Shown here in pieces: positions 6,366 to 15,940 of a DNA stretch of 64,000 nt (its first letter is position 1; each line of letters begins with the position of its first letter). The stretch comes from Methylovulum sp. (GTDB taxonomy: Bacteria > Pseudomonadota > Gammaproteobacteria > Methylococcales > Methylomonadaceae), in NCBI RefSeq assembly GCF_028687615.1, contig NZ_JAQTZU010000003.1:62001-126000 (forward strand). Reading direction: 5' to 3'. Below the pieces are notes generated by a model that searched no databases, had not been told where the DNA came from, and saw only the letters and a program-made list of their open reading frames with translations. A program made the translations under genes and the position numbers.

Positions 6366-9221
6366 CTATTGTAAGCCCCAAGAAATAGTAAACAAATCTT
6401 GTATCTCAATTTTTTGATTTAACTTGCTTTCCAATTGCCCAATCAAGACTTCGCGGCGTTCGTCTATTTCATCTTGGCGATCAAAGAGTTCTTTGCGCTG
6501 CTTGTTGCGGGTGCGTTCCAGTTCCTGTTGTTGCTTTTGGAATGCCAGTTTTTCTGCCAACGTGGGGGCTATTTTAGCATTGCGGCGCACTTCTTTGATT
6601 TGTTGGTCGATGTCTTTGATGCTTTGCTCTAGGCCGAATTTTAAGTCATCCGCCCAATGGTCGAGTTTGTTTACTTCTTCTTCAAAAAAGGCCAGATTAC
6701 GGCTGTTGACTCTTTTGATAAGCTCATTTTGTGCAGCAGCCAGCGCTTCGTCAATCTGGGGCTTAAGTAAAACGCTTTGTTGATGGCAGTGGTTAGCGGG
6801 TAGCTGCATCAGTTTTTGGGCGGTTTCGACAGGCAATAGTTTACCGTCATCGGTTTCGGCAGCGAACAACAGATGGTCTTCGTTGCGTTCCAGTGCTTCT
6901 ATGCTAAAGCGTTGCAGTTTTAACGTGCCGGATTGCCCTAGCAGGGATTCCAGTACGGTGATTTTTGCGCCATGTGCAGCATAATCAAAATGGATTTGCG
7001 CGGTGGGCGTTGGTTGGTTTTTGGCGGTTTCCAACACCCATTCACCTAACGGATGGTTGAGGCGGTAAACGTGGGTGTTATGTGTATTGGTGTTTTGTTT
7101 TTGGTGTCGGGCTATTAGTTGGTAATGTCCGAGCGAGGCTTCTTTTATGACATTTTTTTGTAGTTGAAAGCGGTGTTGCTGGTCGTCGAAGCTGGAGTAA
7201 GGTTTAAGCTGATGCTGCGTTACCGCCCAAAACCAGCGGCTGATTTTATCCAGCCGTTGTTCGGCTTGGTCGAGCTGCAATTTAAGCAGGTCGTGGATGT
7301 CTTCATCAAAATTGTCGAGCAATTGCTGGCGGGTTTCCTGCATTTGCTTATTGATGTCAACTTCCATTTCCTGTTGCAGTTGGCTGAAAGCCGCTTCGAT
7401 TTGTTCAATCGTCCGGCAGCTTTCGTAAATAGCCTGGATGCGCTTTTCAAAATCAATGCCGGATTCTATTGAGCCTAAAACATCGTCGGATGCGCCAAAC
7501 ACACCATCGAACAGGTGGAATTTATCCGTTAGCAATTCCAGTACGCGCTGGTCGGCGTAGTTGCTTTGGTTGAGAAAGTTGATGACCACCACGTCAAACT
7601 TTTGCCCGTAACGGTGGCAACGGCCTATGCGTTGTTCTACCCGCTGCGGGTTCCAAGGGAGGTCATAATTGATGACCAAGGAGCAGAATTGCATATTGAC
7701 ACCTTCCGCCCCCGCTTCAGTGGCGATCATGATTTCAGCATGATCTTGAAAGTGGTCGATAAGGGCGGTTCGCCTGTCTATTTGCGGCGATCCGGCAATT
7801 TTATCGGAGCCTTGGTTTTCTGCCAGCCATTGCTGGTATATTCGGGTGGTTTCGGGGCTGTTGTTAGTGCCGCTGAACGTGACCAATTTATCGGCGTAGT
7901 TGTTAGCCGCCAAATAGTTTTGCAGGTATTCTTGGGTACGTCTGGATTCGGTAAAAATGACGGCTTTACGCGGGGCAGCCATTGCCGCCATTTGTTCAAA
8001 GCCTTGATTTAAGGCAATCAATAAGGCTTTGGCTTTGCTGTCATCTGTTATTTTCTCAGCTTGTCCGATAAGGCTGCTAAGTTCGATGATTTCAAGTTCC
8101 AGTTGCGCTTTGTCGATAACTTGTTCCGGTTCGTTTTGGTCTGCATTGTCCAGTTCTTCGAGATAATCTGTTTCCAGATCATCGTTTTCTATCAGTTCAG
8201 CAATAATGTCGGTATCGTCAGACTGATTATCACGCAGTTTTTCCAAGCGGTTTTTGATGGTAACCAGCGTGTTAAGCACGGCATGGGTGCTGGAAGCCAG
8301 TAATTTGCGCAGAATCAATCCCGTTAGATGGCGTTGCCGCTTGGGCAAAGCATAACTTTCTTCCCGTTCCAGTACGGCGGTAATGCCGTTATAGAGCTGC
8401 ATTTCTGCATGGGATGGCGTAAAAGGAACGGTAATGGCCTTGCGCTGGGTATAGCGGATGTATTCCAGCACTTGTTTACGCAAGGTGCGTTTTACAAAGC
8501 CTTTTAATCGGTCTTTCAATTGGCCTATGCCGTCGCTACCCATGTAGTGTTGGCGGAACGATTTGTCATCCCCAAACAGTTGTTCATCTAACAGTGTCGA
8601 TAAGCCGTACAGTTCCAGTAATGAGTTCTGTAAGGGCGTGGCAGTGAGCAATAGCTTTTGCCGCCCATATAAAGCGCGTTTTAACGCTTGTCCCATTTTG
8701 TTATTGGGGCGGTAAGCGTTGCGTAGCTTATGGGCTTCGTCCATAACCACCAGATGCCAAGGTTCAACCAGCAAGTATTCTTCTAACCGTGCGGCAAAAT
8801 GGTAGGAAAGGATGTTGATGCAGTGATTGTTGAGCGGGTTGGCAATGCCTTGGTTTTTTAATTGCCGCCAGGTATTGGCATCAAGTATCTGTGATGGCAG
8901 GTTGAATTTGTCTTGCAGCTCTTGCGCCCATTGTTTGCGTAAGGACGCCGGGCAAATAATCAATAATTGGCGTTTGCGTTCCGCCCAATACTGACAAAGT
9001 ACCAAGCCCGCTTCTATGGTCTTTCCCAAACCGACTTCATCAGCCAGGATAACGCCTTTATTTAGTGGGTTATTCAGGGCAAACAGGGCGGCATTGATTT
9101 GATGGGGATTGAGGTCAACGGTAGCATCGAATAAGGACTGGGATAACCTTTCAACGCCATCGGCGGCACATTGGCGGGTCAGTTCGTAAGCGTAATACTT
9201 GGCATGGTAATCAGTTATCAC
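6366..9221 (-). CDS. SNF2/RapA-like DEAD/DEAH helicase
   Basis: A 951-residue superfamily-2 ATPase. It has Walker A DEVGLGKT (61-68), motif Ia LLIICPASLRKQW, motif II DEAH (161-164), motif III LLTATPLQN, and a C-terminal RecA domain with FTESRRTQEYLQNYL, ATEAGAEGVNMQ and NYDLPWNPQRVEQRIGRCHR. About 300 C-terminal residues are rich in Gln, Glu and Lys and are probably coiled coil. The start is GTG at 9219-9221. Such helicases are often co-located with type III-like Mod and Res genes. It heads the operon, with no gene for 130 bp upstream. A general RapA role is unlikely given the neighbours. Confidence 0.85.
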   Translation of the reverse strand: MITDYHAKYYAYELTRQCAADGVERLSQSLFDATVDLNPHQINAALFALNNPLNKGVILADEVGLGKTIEAGLVLCQYWAERKRQLLIICPASLRKQWAQELQDKFNLPSQILDANTWRQLKNQGIANPLNNHCINILSYHFAARLEEYLLVEPWHLVVMDEAHKLRNAYRPNNKMGQALKRALYGRQKLLLTATPLQNSLLELYGLSTLLDEQLFGDDKSFRQHYMGSDGIGQLKDRLKGFVKRTLRKQVLEYIRYTQRKAITVPFTPSHAEMQLYNGITAVLEREESYALPKRQRHLTGLILRKLLASSTHAVLNTLVTIKNRLEKLRDNQSDDTDIIAELIENDDLETDYLEELDNADQNEPEQVIDKAQLELEIIELSSLIGQAEKITDDSKAKALLIALNQGFEQMAAMAAPRKAVIFTESRRTQEYLQNYLAANNYADKLVTFSGTNNSPETTRIYQQWLAENQGSDKIAGSPQIDRRTALIDHFQDHAEIMIATEAGAEGVNMQFCSLVINYDLPWNPQRVEQRIGRCHRYGQKFDVVVINFLNQSNYADQRVLELLTDKFHLFDGVFGASDDVLGSIESGIDFEKRIQAIYESCRTIEQIEAAFSQLQQEMEVDINKQMQETRQQLLDNFDEDIHDLLKLQLDQAEQRLDKISRWFWAVTQHQLKPYSSFDDQQHRFQLQKNVIKEASLGHYQLIARHQKQNTNTHNTHVYRLNHPLGEWVLETAKNQPTPTAQIHFDYAAHGAKITVLESLLGQSGTLKLQRFSIEALERNEDHLLFAAETDDGKLLPVETAQKLMQLPANHCHQQSVLLKPQIDEALAAAQNELIKRVNSRNLAFFEEEVNKLDHWADDLKFGLEQSIKDIDQQIKEVRRNAKIAPTLAEKLAFQKQQQELERTRNKQRKELFDRQDEIDERREVLIGQLESKLNQKIEIQDLFTISWGLQ

Positions 9222-9354
9222 ATTCGTCTATCCGTTGATTTGAGTGTTGATTAGTCTAATAGCGAATGTAGTCGGCGAGAAAACGTGAAAGACTGCACTG
9301 TTGAATGGCTTTTAAGGCATACGATTGCTTGCATTAGAATTGTTAAAATCAGTA

Positions 9355-11322
9355 TTATTTCAGGGTATCAAAAATCTTAAATGCCTTGACACACTGTGCC
9401 AGTTCTTTCATATCCACCTCTTTGGCATCCTTGCCATAACGCAAGCGGATAAAAATATCCGTGATGTGCCGGGCTTGTCCGGCGGTTTGGGGCAGGGCGG
9501 TTTTTACGCGTTCGGCGAAATCGGTTTCGCCTTCACCTGGATGTCTAATCAATCCCCGTTTGGCGAGTTTGCGGCAAAAGCGTTGATAATAGCGCAGGGC
9601 CTGGTCGGTGGTTTTGGGTTTTTGATATAACAAAAACGCGCTCAAAACGGCGGTGATGACGCAGAGGATGCTTACCATCCAGACCATCATGGTTTTGATG
9701 TCACCGACACCCAAGTTAGCCAGAAATTTGGCCTGGTTCATGCTGTTGTAATTGATGACCCAGCGTTGCCAGTTGTAATCGACATTGCTCCATAATTGCC
9801 GCGCTTCTTTTAGCCACGCAAAGGCTTTACCGTTATTGGCATCATTGGCGAATTGGATTGCTTCACCTTGGGCCAGGGCATCGACGTTGATGTTCTTTTC
9901 GATGCGCTCAGGGGCGACGGCGGCGGTCGGGTCAACCCGTGTCCAGCCTTTGCCTTCCAGCCACACTTCCGCCCACGCATGGGCGTCGTATTGATGGATT
10001 TCCAGAAATTGCCCGACCGGATTGAATTCGCCGCCTTGGTAGCCCGTCACCACACGGGCCGGAATATGGGCGACGCGCATCAGATACACGAATGCGGAGG
10101 CGTAATGGCTGCAAAATCCATAACGGGTTTTGAACAGGAAGGTTTCTATCGGCTTGTCTTCCATCACGGGCGGCGTCAGCGTGTAATGGAAATCTTCGGT
10201 TCGGAAATGGTTTAACAGGGCTGTGATGAATGTCTCCGGTGCCTTATCAAAACCGTGCAATTGGCTGACCAAGCCGTTGATTTCAGCCGATGGCGTGTCC
10301 GGCAATTGCGTGGCGTCGTTATATTCGATACGGGTGGGTGTGCCGGTGTTGTAGTGCGGATAAGAGGTGATTTTATATTCCGAGCGTTTGTCGGGATTGG
10401 TCGAAGTGGTCAATTGGTAATTGACATTGCGGCTTAGCGGTTTGCTAAATTCGGCAGGAAGGTCAAGTGCAAACACCCAGTTTTTGTTCTGTGGTTCCAT
10501 CAATAAGGTGTACTGATACGATGTGCCGGAAAACGTGGGCTTGTCCATGATCGCTTCAAGGCCTTGGTGCAGCGATGGTAGCCAGCGTTTACCATTGGTT
10601 TTGGCCAGCACCGGCCCGCGCCAATAGCGTTGTGCGGCTGGTGGCAATGCACCGCTAAATTTGACGCGGAAAGCCAATTCTGTAGACACGCCCAATTCGC
10701 TGATGGAGCCGGGCTCCATGCTGTCGCTCAAGCCCATGCGGGCTTGTTGGCGGTCATTGAGCAGCATCCAGCGCGGCGCTTCGATACGCGGAAACAGGAT
10801 GAACAAAACAATAGCCAACGGAAAAGCCTGGGCGATAATGACACCCGCTGTTTTTAACGCCACCCAAGGCTGTGGTTGGCGGCTGTTGATGCTCACCAAG
10901 GTGCCGATGAGGGTGCAGCACACCATTAGGATATACCCCGCCATCAACAGGCTTTGTTCGTATAAAAACTGCGAAGCGGCGACGATGAAAGCCAAAAAGG
11001 TGATCAGGTACAAATCACGCTCGGTTTTTATCTCCATCAATTTCAAACCCAGCGCGACGATGAACAAGCGGGTTCCGGCATCACGCCCGAAAATGCCTTG
11101 ATGCTGGATATAGATCAAACCTAGGCCGATGACCGTCAACAAAAACACCAGCCAGCGGTTGGGCAGCCACATCGGTTGCCACAAACCGACGAACCGCCAC
11201 GCTAGCAACGTGAAAAAAAAGCCGAAAATACTAATCGGAAGATGGTAAAAATGCGGCAGGACAATCAGTGCGATGGAAGCAAGTAAGAAAATCAGCACGT
11301 TTGGGGCGGGTTTTGCTGTCAT
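9355..11322 (-). CDS. TgpA-type membrane transglutaminase (DUF3488/transglutaminase-like/DUF4129)
   Basis: A 655-residue membrane protein. The N-terminal ~200 residues form a cluster of hydrophobic helices (DUF3488 region, e.g. LIFLLASIALIVLP, AFPLAIVLFILFP). A periplasmic transglutaminase-like domain follows with the triad Cys404 (YGFCSHYA), His448 (DAHAWAEV) and Asp464 (RVDPTAA). A late transmembrane helix (MMVWMVSILCVITAVLSAF) and a cytoplasmic C-terminal domain come last. The family member TgpA is essential in Pseudomonas aeruginosa. These genes usually directly follow moxR and DUF58 genes; here that pair sits 6 kb away on the opposite strand (17535-19384). Substrate unknown. Confidence 0.88.
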   Translation of the reverse strand: MTAKPAPNVLIFLLASIALIVLPHFYHLPISIFGFFFTLLAWRFVGLWQPMWLPNRWLVFLLTVIGLGLIYIQHQGIFGRDAGTRLFIVALGLKLMEIKTERDLYLITFLAFIVAASQFLYEQSLLMAGYILMVCCTLIGTLVSINSRQPQPWVALKTAGVIIAQAFPLAIVLFILFPRIEAPRWMLLNDRQQARMGLSDSMEPGSISELGVSTELAFRVKFSGALPPAAQRYWRGPVLAKTNGKRWLPSLHQGLEAIMDKPTFSGTSYQYTLLMEPQNKNWVFALDLPAEFSKPLSRNVNYQLTTSTNPDKRSEYKITSYPHYNTGTPTRIEYNDATQLPDTPSAEINGLVSQLHGFDKAPETFITALLNHFRTEDFHYTLTPPVMEDKPIETFLFKTRYGFCSHYASAFVYLMRVAHIPARVVTGYQGGEFNPVGQFLEIHQYDAHAWAEVWLEGKGWTRVDPTAAVAPERIEKNINVDALAQGEAIQFANDANNGKAFAWLKEARQLWSNVDYNWQRWVINYNSMNQAKFLANLGVGDIKTMMVWMVSILCVITAVLSAFLLYQKPKTTDQALRYYQRFCRKLAKRGLIRHPGEGETDFAERVKTALPQTAGQARHITDIFIRLRYGKDAKEVDMKELAQCVKAFKIFDTLK

Positions 11323-11600
11323 TACAAACTCTTTTGGATTATGGGTTTAAGGTTAGATCTAACGGCGATTCTTTGAGGCTGGCGTATGGCTGCTGCATGG
11401 TTTTGCGGGTAGGTTCCGGTCATGTCGCCCTAGCCTACCATAGACCATTGCTTGCTGGGTATCCGCGCTTTGTAGTGATGCCGCTGTGATAGGCCGGACA
11501 TTGACAAAACTGGAAAGCCGCCATTAATCGGATTACTATCCTGTTTTGTAAGATACCCAAGCACCGTCCAGCAACTTTACGCATTTTCAGGTAGCCGACC

Positions 11601-13106
11601 ATGTCCGACTTGCTTTCATCCCCCTCTGCTGAGATTTTCAACCGTTTTATCAACACGCCGCTGGATGGCTTGCTTGACGGGCAAACCGCCAACCCGCCGG
11701 AAGCGAAATGCCTGGCTTTGTTCCAGCGCTGCGCCACTGAAGTTCCCGCTTACCGCCAGTTTTTGGCGGCGCGGCAAATCGATCCGGCTACGATAAACAC
11801 ATATCCGGCTTTCCAAACCTTGCCGCTGATGGACAAAAGCAATTACCTGCGGGTTTATCCACTGCCTGAACGTTGCTTCGGCGGCAGCCTGCTGGGAGCC
11901 GACCGCATCGCCGTGTCATCCGGTTCCACAGGCCAACCGACGTTTTGGCCGCGCTCCGCTGATTATGAACTGGAGGTGGCGGTGCGCTTTGAGCAGGTGT
12001 TCCATGACAGTTTCCGCGCCCACGAGCGCAGCACCTTGGCGATAGTTTGTTTTGCTTTGGGCAATTGGGTGGGGGGCTTGTTCACCACGTCCTGTTGTTG
12101 GCATTTGGCCCGCAAAGGCTATCCGCTGTTGGTGGCGGCACCTGGCAATAACAAAGCGGAAATTTTCCGTATCGTGCGCGAATTGGCCCCGCATTTTCAG
12201 CAAACCGTGCTATTGGGGTATCCGCCGTTTGTCAAAGACGTGTTGGATGCGGGCATCGCCGAGGGCATAGACTGGGCGGCGTACCACCCTAAATTGGTAT
12301 TTGCCGGGGAAGTTTTCAGCGAAGAATGGCGGGGCCTGGTCGGTCAGCGTACCGGTTCGGCATCGCCTTGTTTTGATTCCGCTTCGTTGTATGGCACGGC
12401 GGATGGCGGGGTCTTGGGCAATGAAACGCCGTTCAGCACCGCCATCCGCCGCTGGCTGTCGGCGCACCCCGAAGCCGCCCGCGAGTTGTTTGGTGAATCG
12501 CGTTTGCCCACGCTGGTGCAATACGATCCGAACAGCCGTTTTTTTGAAGTGCATGATGGCACGTTGGTGGTGTCTGGTGAAAATTCCGTGCCCTTGTTGC
12601 GTTACCACATCGCCGATAAAGGCGGATTGCTCGGTTATGAGGCGATGTGGGAATTCCTGCGGGCGCGGGGTATGCAATCTTTGGCCGATTTGGGCTTGGA
12701 CGCGGGCTTCCAAGCCCGCCACTTGCCGTTTGTCTATGTGTTCGGCAGGGCGGATTTTACCGTGTCGTATTATGGCGCGAACATTTACCCTGAAAATGTC
12801 ACGGTCGGTTTGGAGCAGCCAGAACTCAGCCACTGGGCGAGTGGAAAATTCGTGCTGGAAACGGCAGAAACCGCAGAGGGCGACAAAGTCCTGCATATTG
12901 CCGTGGAATTGTTGCCAAATATCACGCCCGATGAAGCGATGAAACCGCTCATTGCCGCCGCTATCCGCACCCAGTTATTGCGCCTGAACAGCGAATTTGC
13001 CAATTACACGCCAGTCGAGCGGCAATTGCCGCAGATCAGCCTGCATCTGTTTGCCGATCCCGGGTATTTTCCGCTGGGGGTGAAGCATCGTTATACCCGT
13101 GGTTAA
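11601..13106 (+). CDS. PaaK-like AMP-forming ligase (phenylacetate-CoA ligase family)
   Basis: A 501-residue ANL-superfamily enzyme. The phosphate-binding loop is VSSGSTGQPTFW, a further core motif is SLYGTADGG, and VYVFGRADFTVSYYGANIYPENV is the A8-like hinge region. The family activates carboxylic acids as acyl-adenylates, usually to make CoA thioesters. The N-terminus EVPAYRQFLAA and the YLRVYPLPERCFGG segment are PaaK-like. The short C-terminal domain ends GVKHRYTRG, where the lysine could be the adenylation lysine. AGGTAG upstream of ATG supports the start. No pathway genes for phenylacetate or other aromatics are next to it, so the substrate is open. Confidence 0.68.
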   Translation: MSDLLSSPSAEIFNRFINTPLDGLLDGQTANPPEAKCLALFQRCATEVPAYRQFLAARQIDPATINTYPAFQTLPLMDKSNYLRVYPLPERCFGGSLLGADRIAVSSGSTGQPTFWPRSADYELEVAVRFEQVFHDSFRAHERSTLAIVCFALGNWVGGLFTTSCCWHLARKGYPLLVAAPGNNKAEIFRIVRELAPHFQQTVLLGYPPFVKDVLDAGIAEGIDWAAYHPKLVFAGEVFSEEWRGLVGQRTGSASPCFDSASLYGTADGGVLGNETPFSTAIRRWLSAHPEAARELFGESRLPTLVQYDPNSRFFEVHDGTLVVSGENSVPLLRYHIADKGGLLGYEAMWEFLRARGMQSLADLGLDAGFQARHLPFVYVFGRADFTVSYYGANIYPENVTVGLEQPELSHWASGKFVLETAETAEGDKVLHIAVELLPNITPDEAMKPLIAAAIRTQLLRLNSEFANYTPVERQLPQISLHLFADPGYFPLGVKHRYTRG

Positions 13107-13128
13107 AATTTATAAAATAATGTGAGCT

Positions 13129-13216
13129 GGAACGGGTTTGTTCCAACAGTAGCGCCTTAAGCGACCCGTTCCGTAACGTTTTCAGCACCTATAGCGATTT
13201 TGAAACCCCGTCCCGC
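13129..13216. repeat. Degenerate copy of GGAACGGGTTTGTT/ACCCGTTCC repeat family
   Basis: It contains GGAACGGGTTTGTT, then ACCCGTTCCGTAACGTTTT, then GAAACCCCGTCCCGC. The same modules occur in the same order in the two longer direct repeats at 39892-40078 and 43643-43827. The arms GGAACGGGT and ACCCGTTCC can form a hairpin. It lies between the convergent PaaK-like and DUF2380 genes. Confidence 0.6.
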
Positions 13217-13313
13217 CCCCGTGGTGAGCGGCTGCTCGCCGTTGTGATTGCACCGGTTCCGATCACACGACCAGCCGGTCGCTACTACAAACTGGCGATA
13301 CCTTTCGATGATC

Positions 13314-13820
13314 TTATCTGGCTGGATTAATAATCCCGTTAATTTTTTTCGCAAGCGCGTTGACCCCGTGTTCGGTGACGCTGGCGTGGTTGCCTTTCAA
13401 TTCAATAGCAAAGCTGGCGACCAAATTTCGGGTTTTGACATTGATGACCTGCGCCATCAAATAGGAATACAAGAAACTGGGTTTGCTGTGCTGCCCGACC
13501 ACAAGCCAATCGGCCCCGGCTTGTCCGCCCAGTTGTGCGGCAAGTTCATGGAAGTGGAATAAATAACCCAAGCCGGAATTGGCGGCGGCTTGGGTTGCGG
13601 GCGGGATGTGGATAATCTCAACGCTGTTGGATTGCTTTAACGCCTGTTCCAGCAAGGGTTGTATGGATGCCGTGCGGATTTTTTCCTGCGGCGTGTTGGG
13701 TAGCGAGGTGATGTCGTTCAGTTCAAATGCCAAAATGGCGATGCGCGGCGCGGCATAAGCCTTGTTGCCGGACAGTAGCAAGATCACCAGGACAATCAAT
13801 GTTGAAATTAGCCGGTTCAT
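13314..13820 (-). CDS. DUF2380 domain protein, exported
   Basis: A 168-residue protein with a clear signal peptide (MNRLISTLIVLVILLLSG..AYA, cleavage probably before APRIAIL). The mature part starts RIAILAFELNDIT, the hallmark of DUF2380, and includes GADWLVVGQHSKPSFLYSYL. The ATG at 13818-13820 was chosen over an upstream in-frame start because GAGGAAAA lies just before it and the signal peptide begins there. Function is not established. It follows the cupin gene by 10 bp on the same strand and is probably co-transcribed with it. Confidence 0.72.
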   Translation of the reverse strand: MNRLISTLIVLVILLLSGNKAYAAPRIAILAFELNDITSLPNTPQEKIRTASIQPLLEQALKQSNSVEIIHIPPATQAAANSGLGYLFHFHELAAQLGGQAGADWLVVGQHSKPSFLYSYLMAQVINVKTRNLVASFAIELKGNHASVTEHGVNALAKKINGIINPAR

Positions 13821-13830
13821 CGTGTTTTCC

Positions 13831-14268
13831 TCAAAGGGACTTTTGTGCTTGGTACAGATTGATGAAATCCTGTAAACCCAGCGTTGCAATACTATTCAAA
13901 TCATCGTCAAGAATTTCATAAAACACCTTTTCATTGCTGCGGATGCTGAAAAAAACGATGGCGTCCATTTCACCACCGCCTTCCCGGTGCGGTTCATCGC
14001 TGGCTGGACTGCATTTATAGCTGCCCACCGCCCTGGTTTCTTTCAGTGTGCCGTCCGCCTTATAAAGCCGATGCTCACCTTGGATGACAAAGGTGTGGTT
14101 CAAGGCTTTATGCCGATGCAGGACTATCTGTTGCCCTGCGGCGAACTTAAACAGCACGTCCACGATGCGGTTGTCTTCGTCGATATTTAAGATGGAGTAG
14201 AACAAATGGTCAAATCCTGCCAGGGTTTGCCATTGGATGTGGGTGTCGTCAAATAGGTAATGGGTCAT
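13831..14268 (-). CDS. Cupin domain protein (ChrR-like)
   Basis: A 145-residue single-domain cupin. Motif 1 is VLHRHKALNHTFVIQGEHRL, with His residues placed to bind a metal; SDEPHREGGGEMDAIVFF supplies the second motif. ChrR-type cupins bind zinc or iron, and some cleave diketones (Dke1-like) or act as anti-sigma domains. The start at 14266-14268 has GAGGAAACTGAT upstream; the longer frame upstream shows no conserved sequence. It is divergent from the sensor kinase gene 203 bp away, so one intergenic region may control both. Confidence 0.7.
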   Translation of the reverse strand: MTHYLFDDTHIQWQTLAGFDHLFYSILNIDEDNRIVDVLFKFAAGQQIVLHRHKALNHTFVIQGEHRLYKADGTLKETRAVGSYKCSPASDEPHREGGGEMDAIVFFSIRSNEKVFYEILDDDLNSIATLGLQDFINLYQAQKSL

Positions 14269-14471
14269 ATCAGTTTCCTCGGCTAGATTCTGTAAATTTG
14301 CTTCGGCCCTTAGATTTTGGCGGGCGGCATCAGTGTAGACACGCCCGGCCTGCGTGTAAGCCGAGATTTGCCCGCCAAACACGGGCAAATTGCCCGCGTC
14401 AGTCCAAGCCGCTTTGCTAGTCTGCGCTAGACGCTTAGAATGGCGGAACACCGGATAACCGAAAAGCCATC

Positions 14472-15830
14472 ATGAACCTGCCCTACCACATTTTGACCCG
14501 CATCATTGCCGCCGCACTGCTCTGCTTGTTGGCGAACGCCGCGTATGTGCTACGGTCCAGTGACCAGCAAGCCCGGCAAGCCACACAGCGCATCGCCGAG
14601 GCTTTGGGCAAGCAGCTCAGTTTCCAGCAATTGCAAATCAGTGCCGGCTTCGGCGGGGCTTTGCCGTTCCCTGATTTTACGCTGTGGAAACAAACCAGCA
14701 ATGCTCCGGGGATTTGTGTCCGTTTTGTCGCCGCTGGCAGCCAACAAACCTACCGGCTGTGCAATGGCGCAGAACTCGACACGCTACAAGTGCCCAGTAG
14801 TTTTGCAAACGGCTACCGATGGTTTTTCCAGCCAGGATTAGCACTGACGCAAAGCATTCGGTTTAAGGGTCGTGATTATGGGGAATTGACAGTTACGCCC
14901 AGTGCCGATATGGAAATCACCCAAGCTTGGGAAGACACTAGCCGTTTGCTGGGTTTGTCCATCACCACCGTTGCCGCCGTGTGTTGCCTGGTGTATCTCG
15001 GCATCCGCCGCGCCTTGCATCCGGTACAAACGATTGTTGCCGGTTTGGGGCAGTTGGAACAAGGGCGGCTGGATTACCGCCTGCCGCGATTCGCTTTGGA
15101 TGAATGGCAACGCATTGCCGAAGCGGTCAACCAATTGGCGGCAAGCCAGCAACAATTGCTAAACGAACGCCAACGGCTGGCGGTGCAACTGTTGAACCTG
15201 CAAGAAGAGGAACGCCGGTATTTGGCGCGGGAGCTGCACGATGAATTCGGTCAATGTCTAGCCGCCAGCAACGCGCTAGCCGCCTCCATTGCCCAAACAG
15301 CGGCAACGAAATGCCCTGGATTGCTGGCCGAAATCGGACAAATCAGCCGTATCACCCAACATATCCTCGACGGTGTACGGGGTTTGTTGCAACGTTTGCG
15401 GCCCGCCGAGCTGGAGGATTTGGGGCTTGCCGCCAGTTTGGCAAGTCTGGTCAGCGGCTGGAATGCCCTAGGTGGCAAGACGCGCTATCATCTGGAAATC
15501 AACGGCGATTGTGCCGGTTTACCGGAACCGCTGGCGATCACCCTATTCCGCATCAGCCAAGAGTGCCTGACCAATATCGCCAAACACGCCGATGCCAGCC
15601 ATGCGCGGGTGGGCCTGGCAGTCAGCGGCGATAGCGTGGCATTGACCATTGAAGATGATGGCATCGCCAGCCAATTGCCTTTCAGCCAAAACAAGGGCAT
15701 CGGTTTGCTAGGCATACGCGAGCGGGTCATGGCTTTGGACGGGCGTTTGACTTTACGCATCGTGCCGCCGCATGGCTTGAAAGTCGAAGCCCGCTTGCCG
15801 ATCCATGCTGTTAATGAGGCTAAAATATGA
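14472..15830 (+). CDS. Sensor histidine kinase, NarX/HisKA_3 type
   Basis: A 452-residue membrane kinase. It has transmembrane helix 1 (IIAAALLCLLANAAYVL), a periplasmic sensor of about 130 residues, helix 2 (LGLSITTVAAVCCLVYLGI), a HAMP-like linker (PVQTIVAGLGQLEQGRLDYR), the HisKA_3 dimerisation box with the phospho-acceptor His256 (ARELHDEFGQ), and an ATPase domain with an N box (NIAKHADASH) and G box (GIGLLGIRERV). It pairs with the NarL-type regulator directly downstream. The stop codon lies within the first copy of a 17-bp tandem repeat. The signal is unknown. Confidence 0.88.
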   Translation: MNLPYHILTRIIAAALLCLLANAAYVLRSSDQQARQATQRIAEALGKQLSFQQLQISAGFGGALPFPDFTLWKQTSNAPGICVRFVAAGSQQTYRLCNGAELDTLQVPSSFANGYRWFFQPGLALTQSIRFKGRDYGELTVTPSADMEITQAWEDTSRLLGLSITTVAAVCCLVYLGIRRALHPVQTIVAGLGQLEQGRLDYRLPRFALDEWQRIAEAVNQLAASQQQLLNERQRLAVQLLNLQEEERRYLARELHDEFGQCLAASNALAASIAQTAATKCPGLLAEIGQISRITQHILDGVRGLLQRLRPAELEDLGLAASLASLVSGWNALGGKTRYHLEINGDCAGLPEPLAITLFRISQECLTNIAKHADASHARVGLAVSGDSVALTIEDDGIASQLPFSQNKGIGLLGIRERVMALDGRLTLRIVPPHGLKVEARLPIHAVNEAKI

Positions 15831-15857
15831 AAATAAATTCAATATGAAAATAAATTC
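15824..15857. repeat. 17-bp tandem duplication over the kinase stop codon
   Basis: AATATGAAAATAAATTC occurs twice head to tail (15824-15840 and 15841-15857), with a partial third start. The TGA stop of the kinase gene (15828-15830) lies in the first copy. Confidence 0.85.
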
Positions 15858-15872
15858 AATAAGTCATGCGTT

Positions 15873-15938
15873 TTTCATAAGTGCTTGCCGAAACAATGGT
15901 GGCGAAACAAGCCATTTCTAAGGCAAGCGCTTATGAAA
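15873..15938 (+). promoter_or_regulatory. Long hairpin just before the response-regulator start
   Basis: TTTCATAAGTGCTTGCC (15873-15889) pairs with GGCAAGCGCTTATGAAA (15922-15938) over 17 positions with one G-T pair; the loop is 32 bases. The ATG at 15941 lies two bases after the stem. In the kinase-regulator mRNA this could limit translation, act as a partial terminator, or be the footprint of a small inserted palindrome. Confidence 0.5.
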
Positions 15939-15940
15939 CA

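Noticed and set aside
1-9221. DISARM or BREX system
   Set aside because: A SNF2-type helicase and an adenine methyltransferase are present, but DrmB/DUF1998, a PLD protein, PglX/PglZ and BrxL/BrxC are not; Res and Mod fit type III better.
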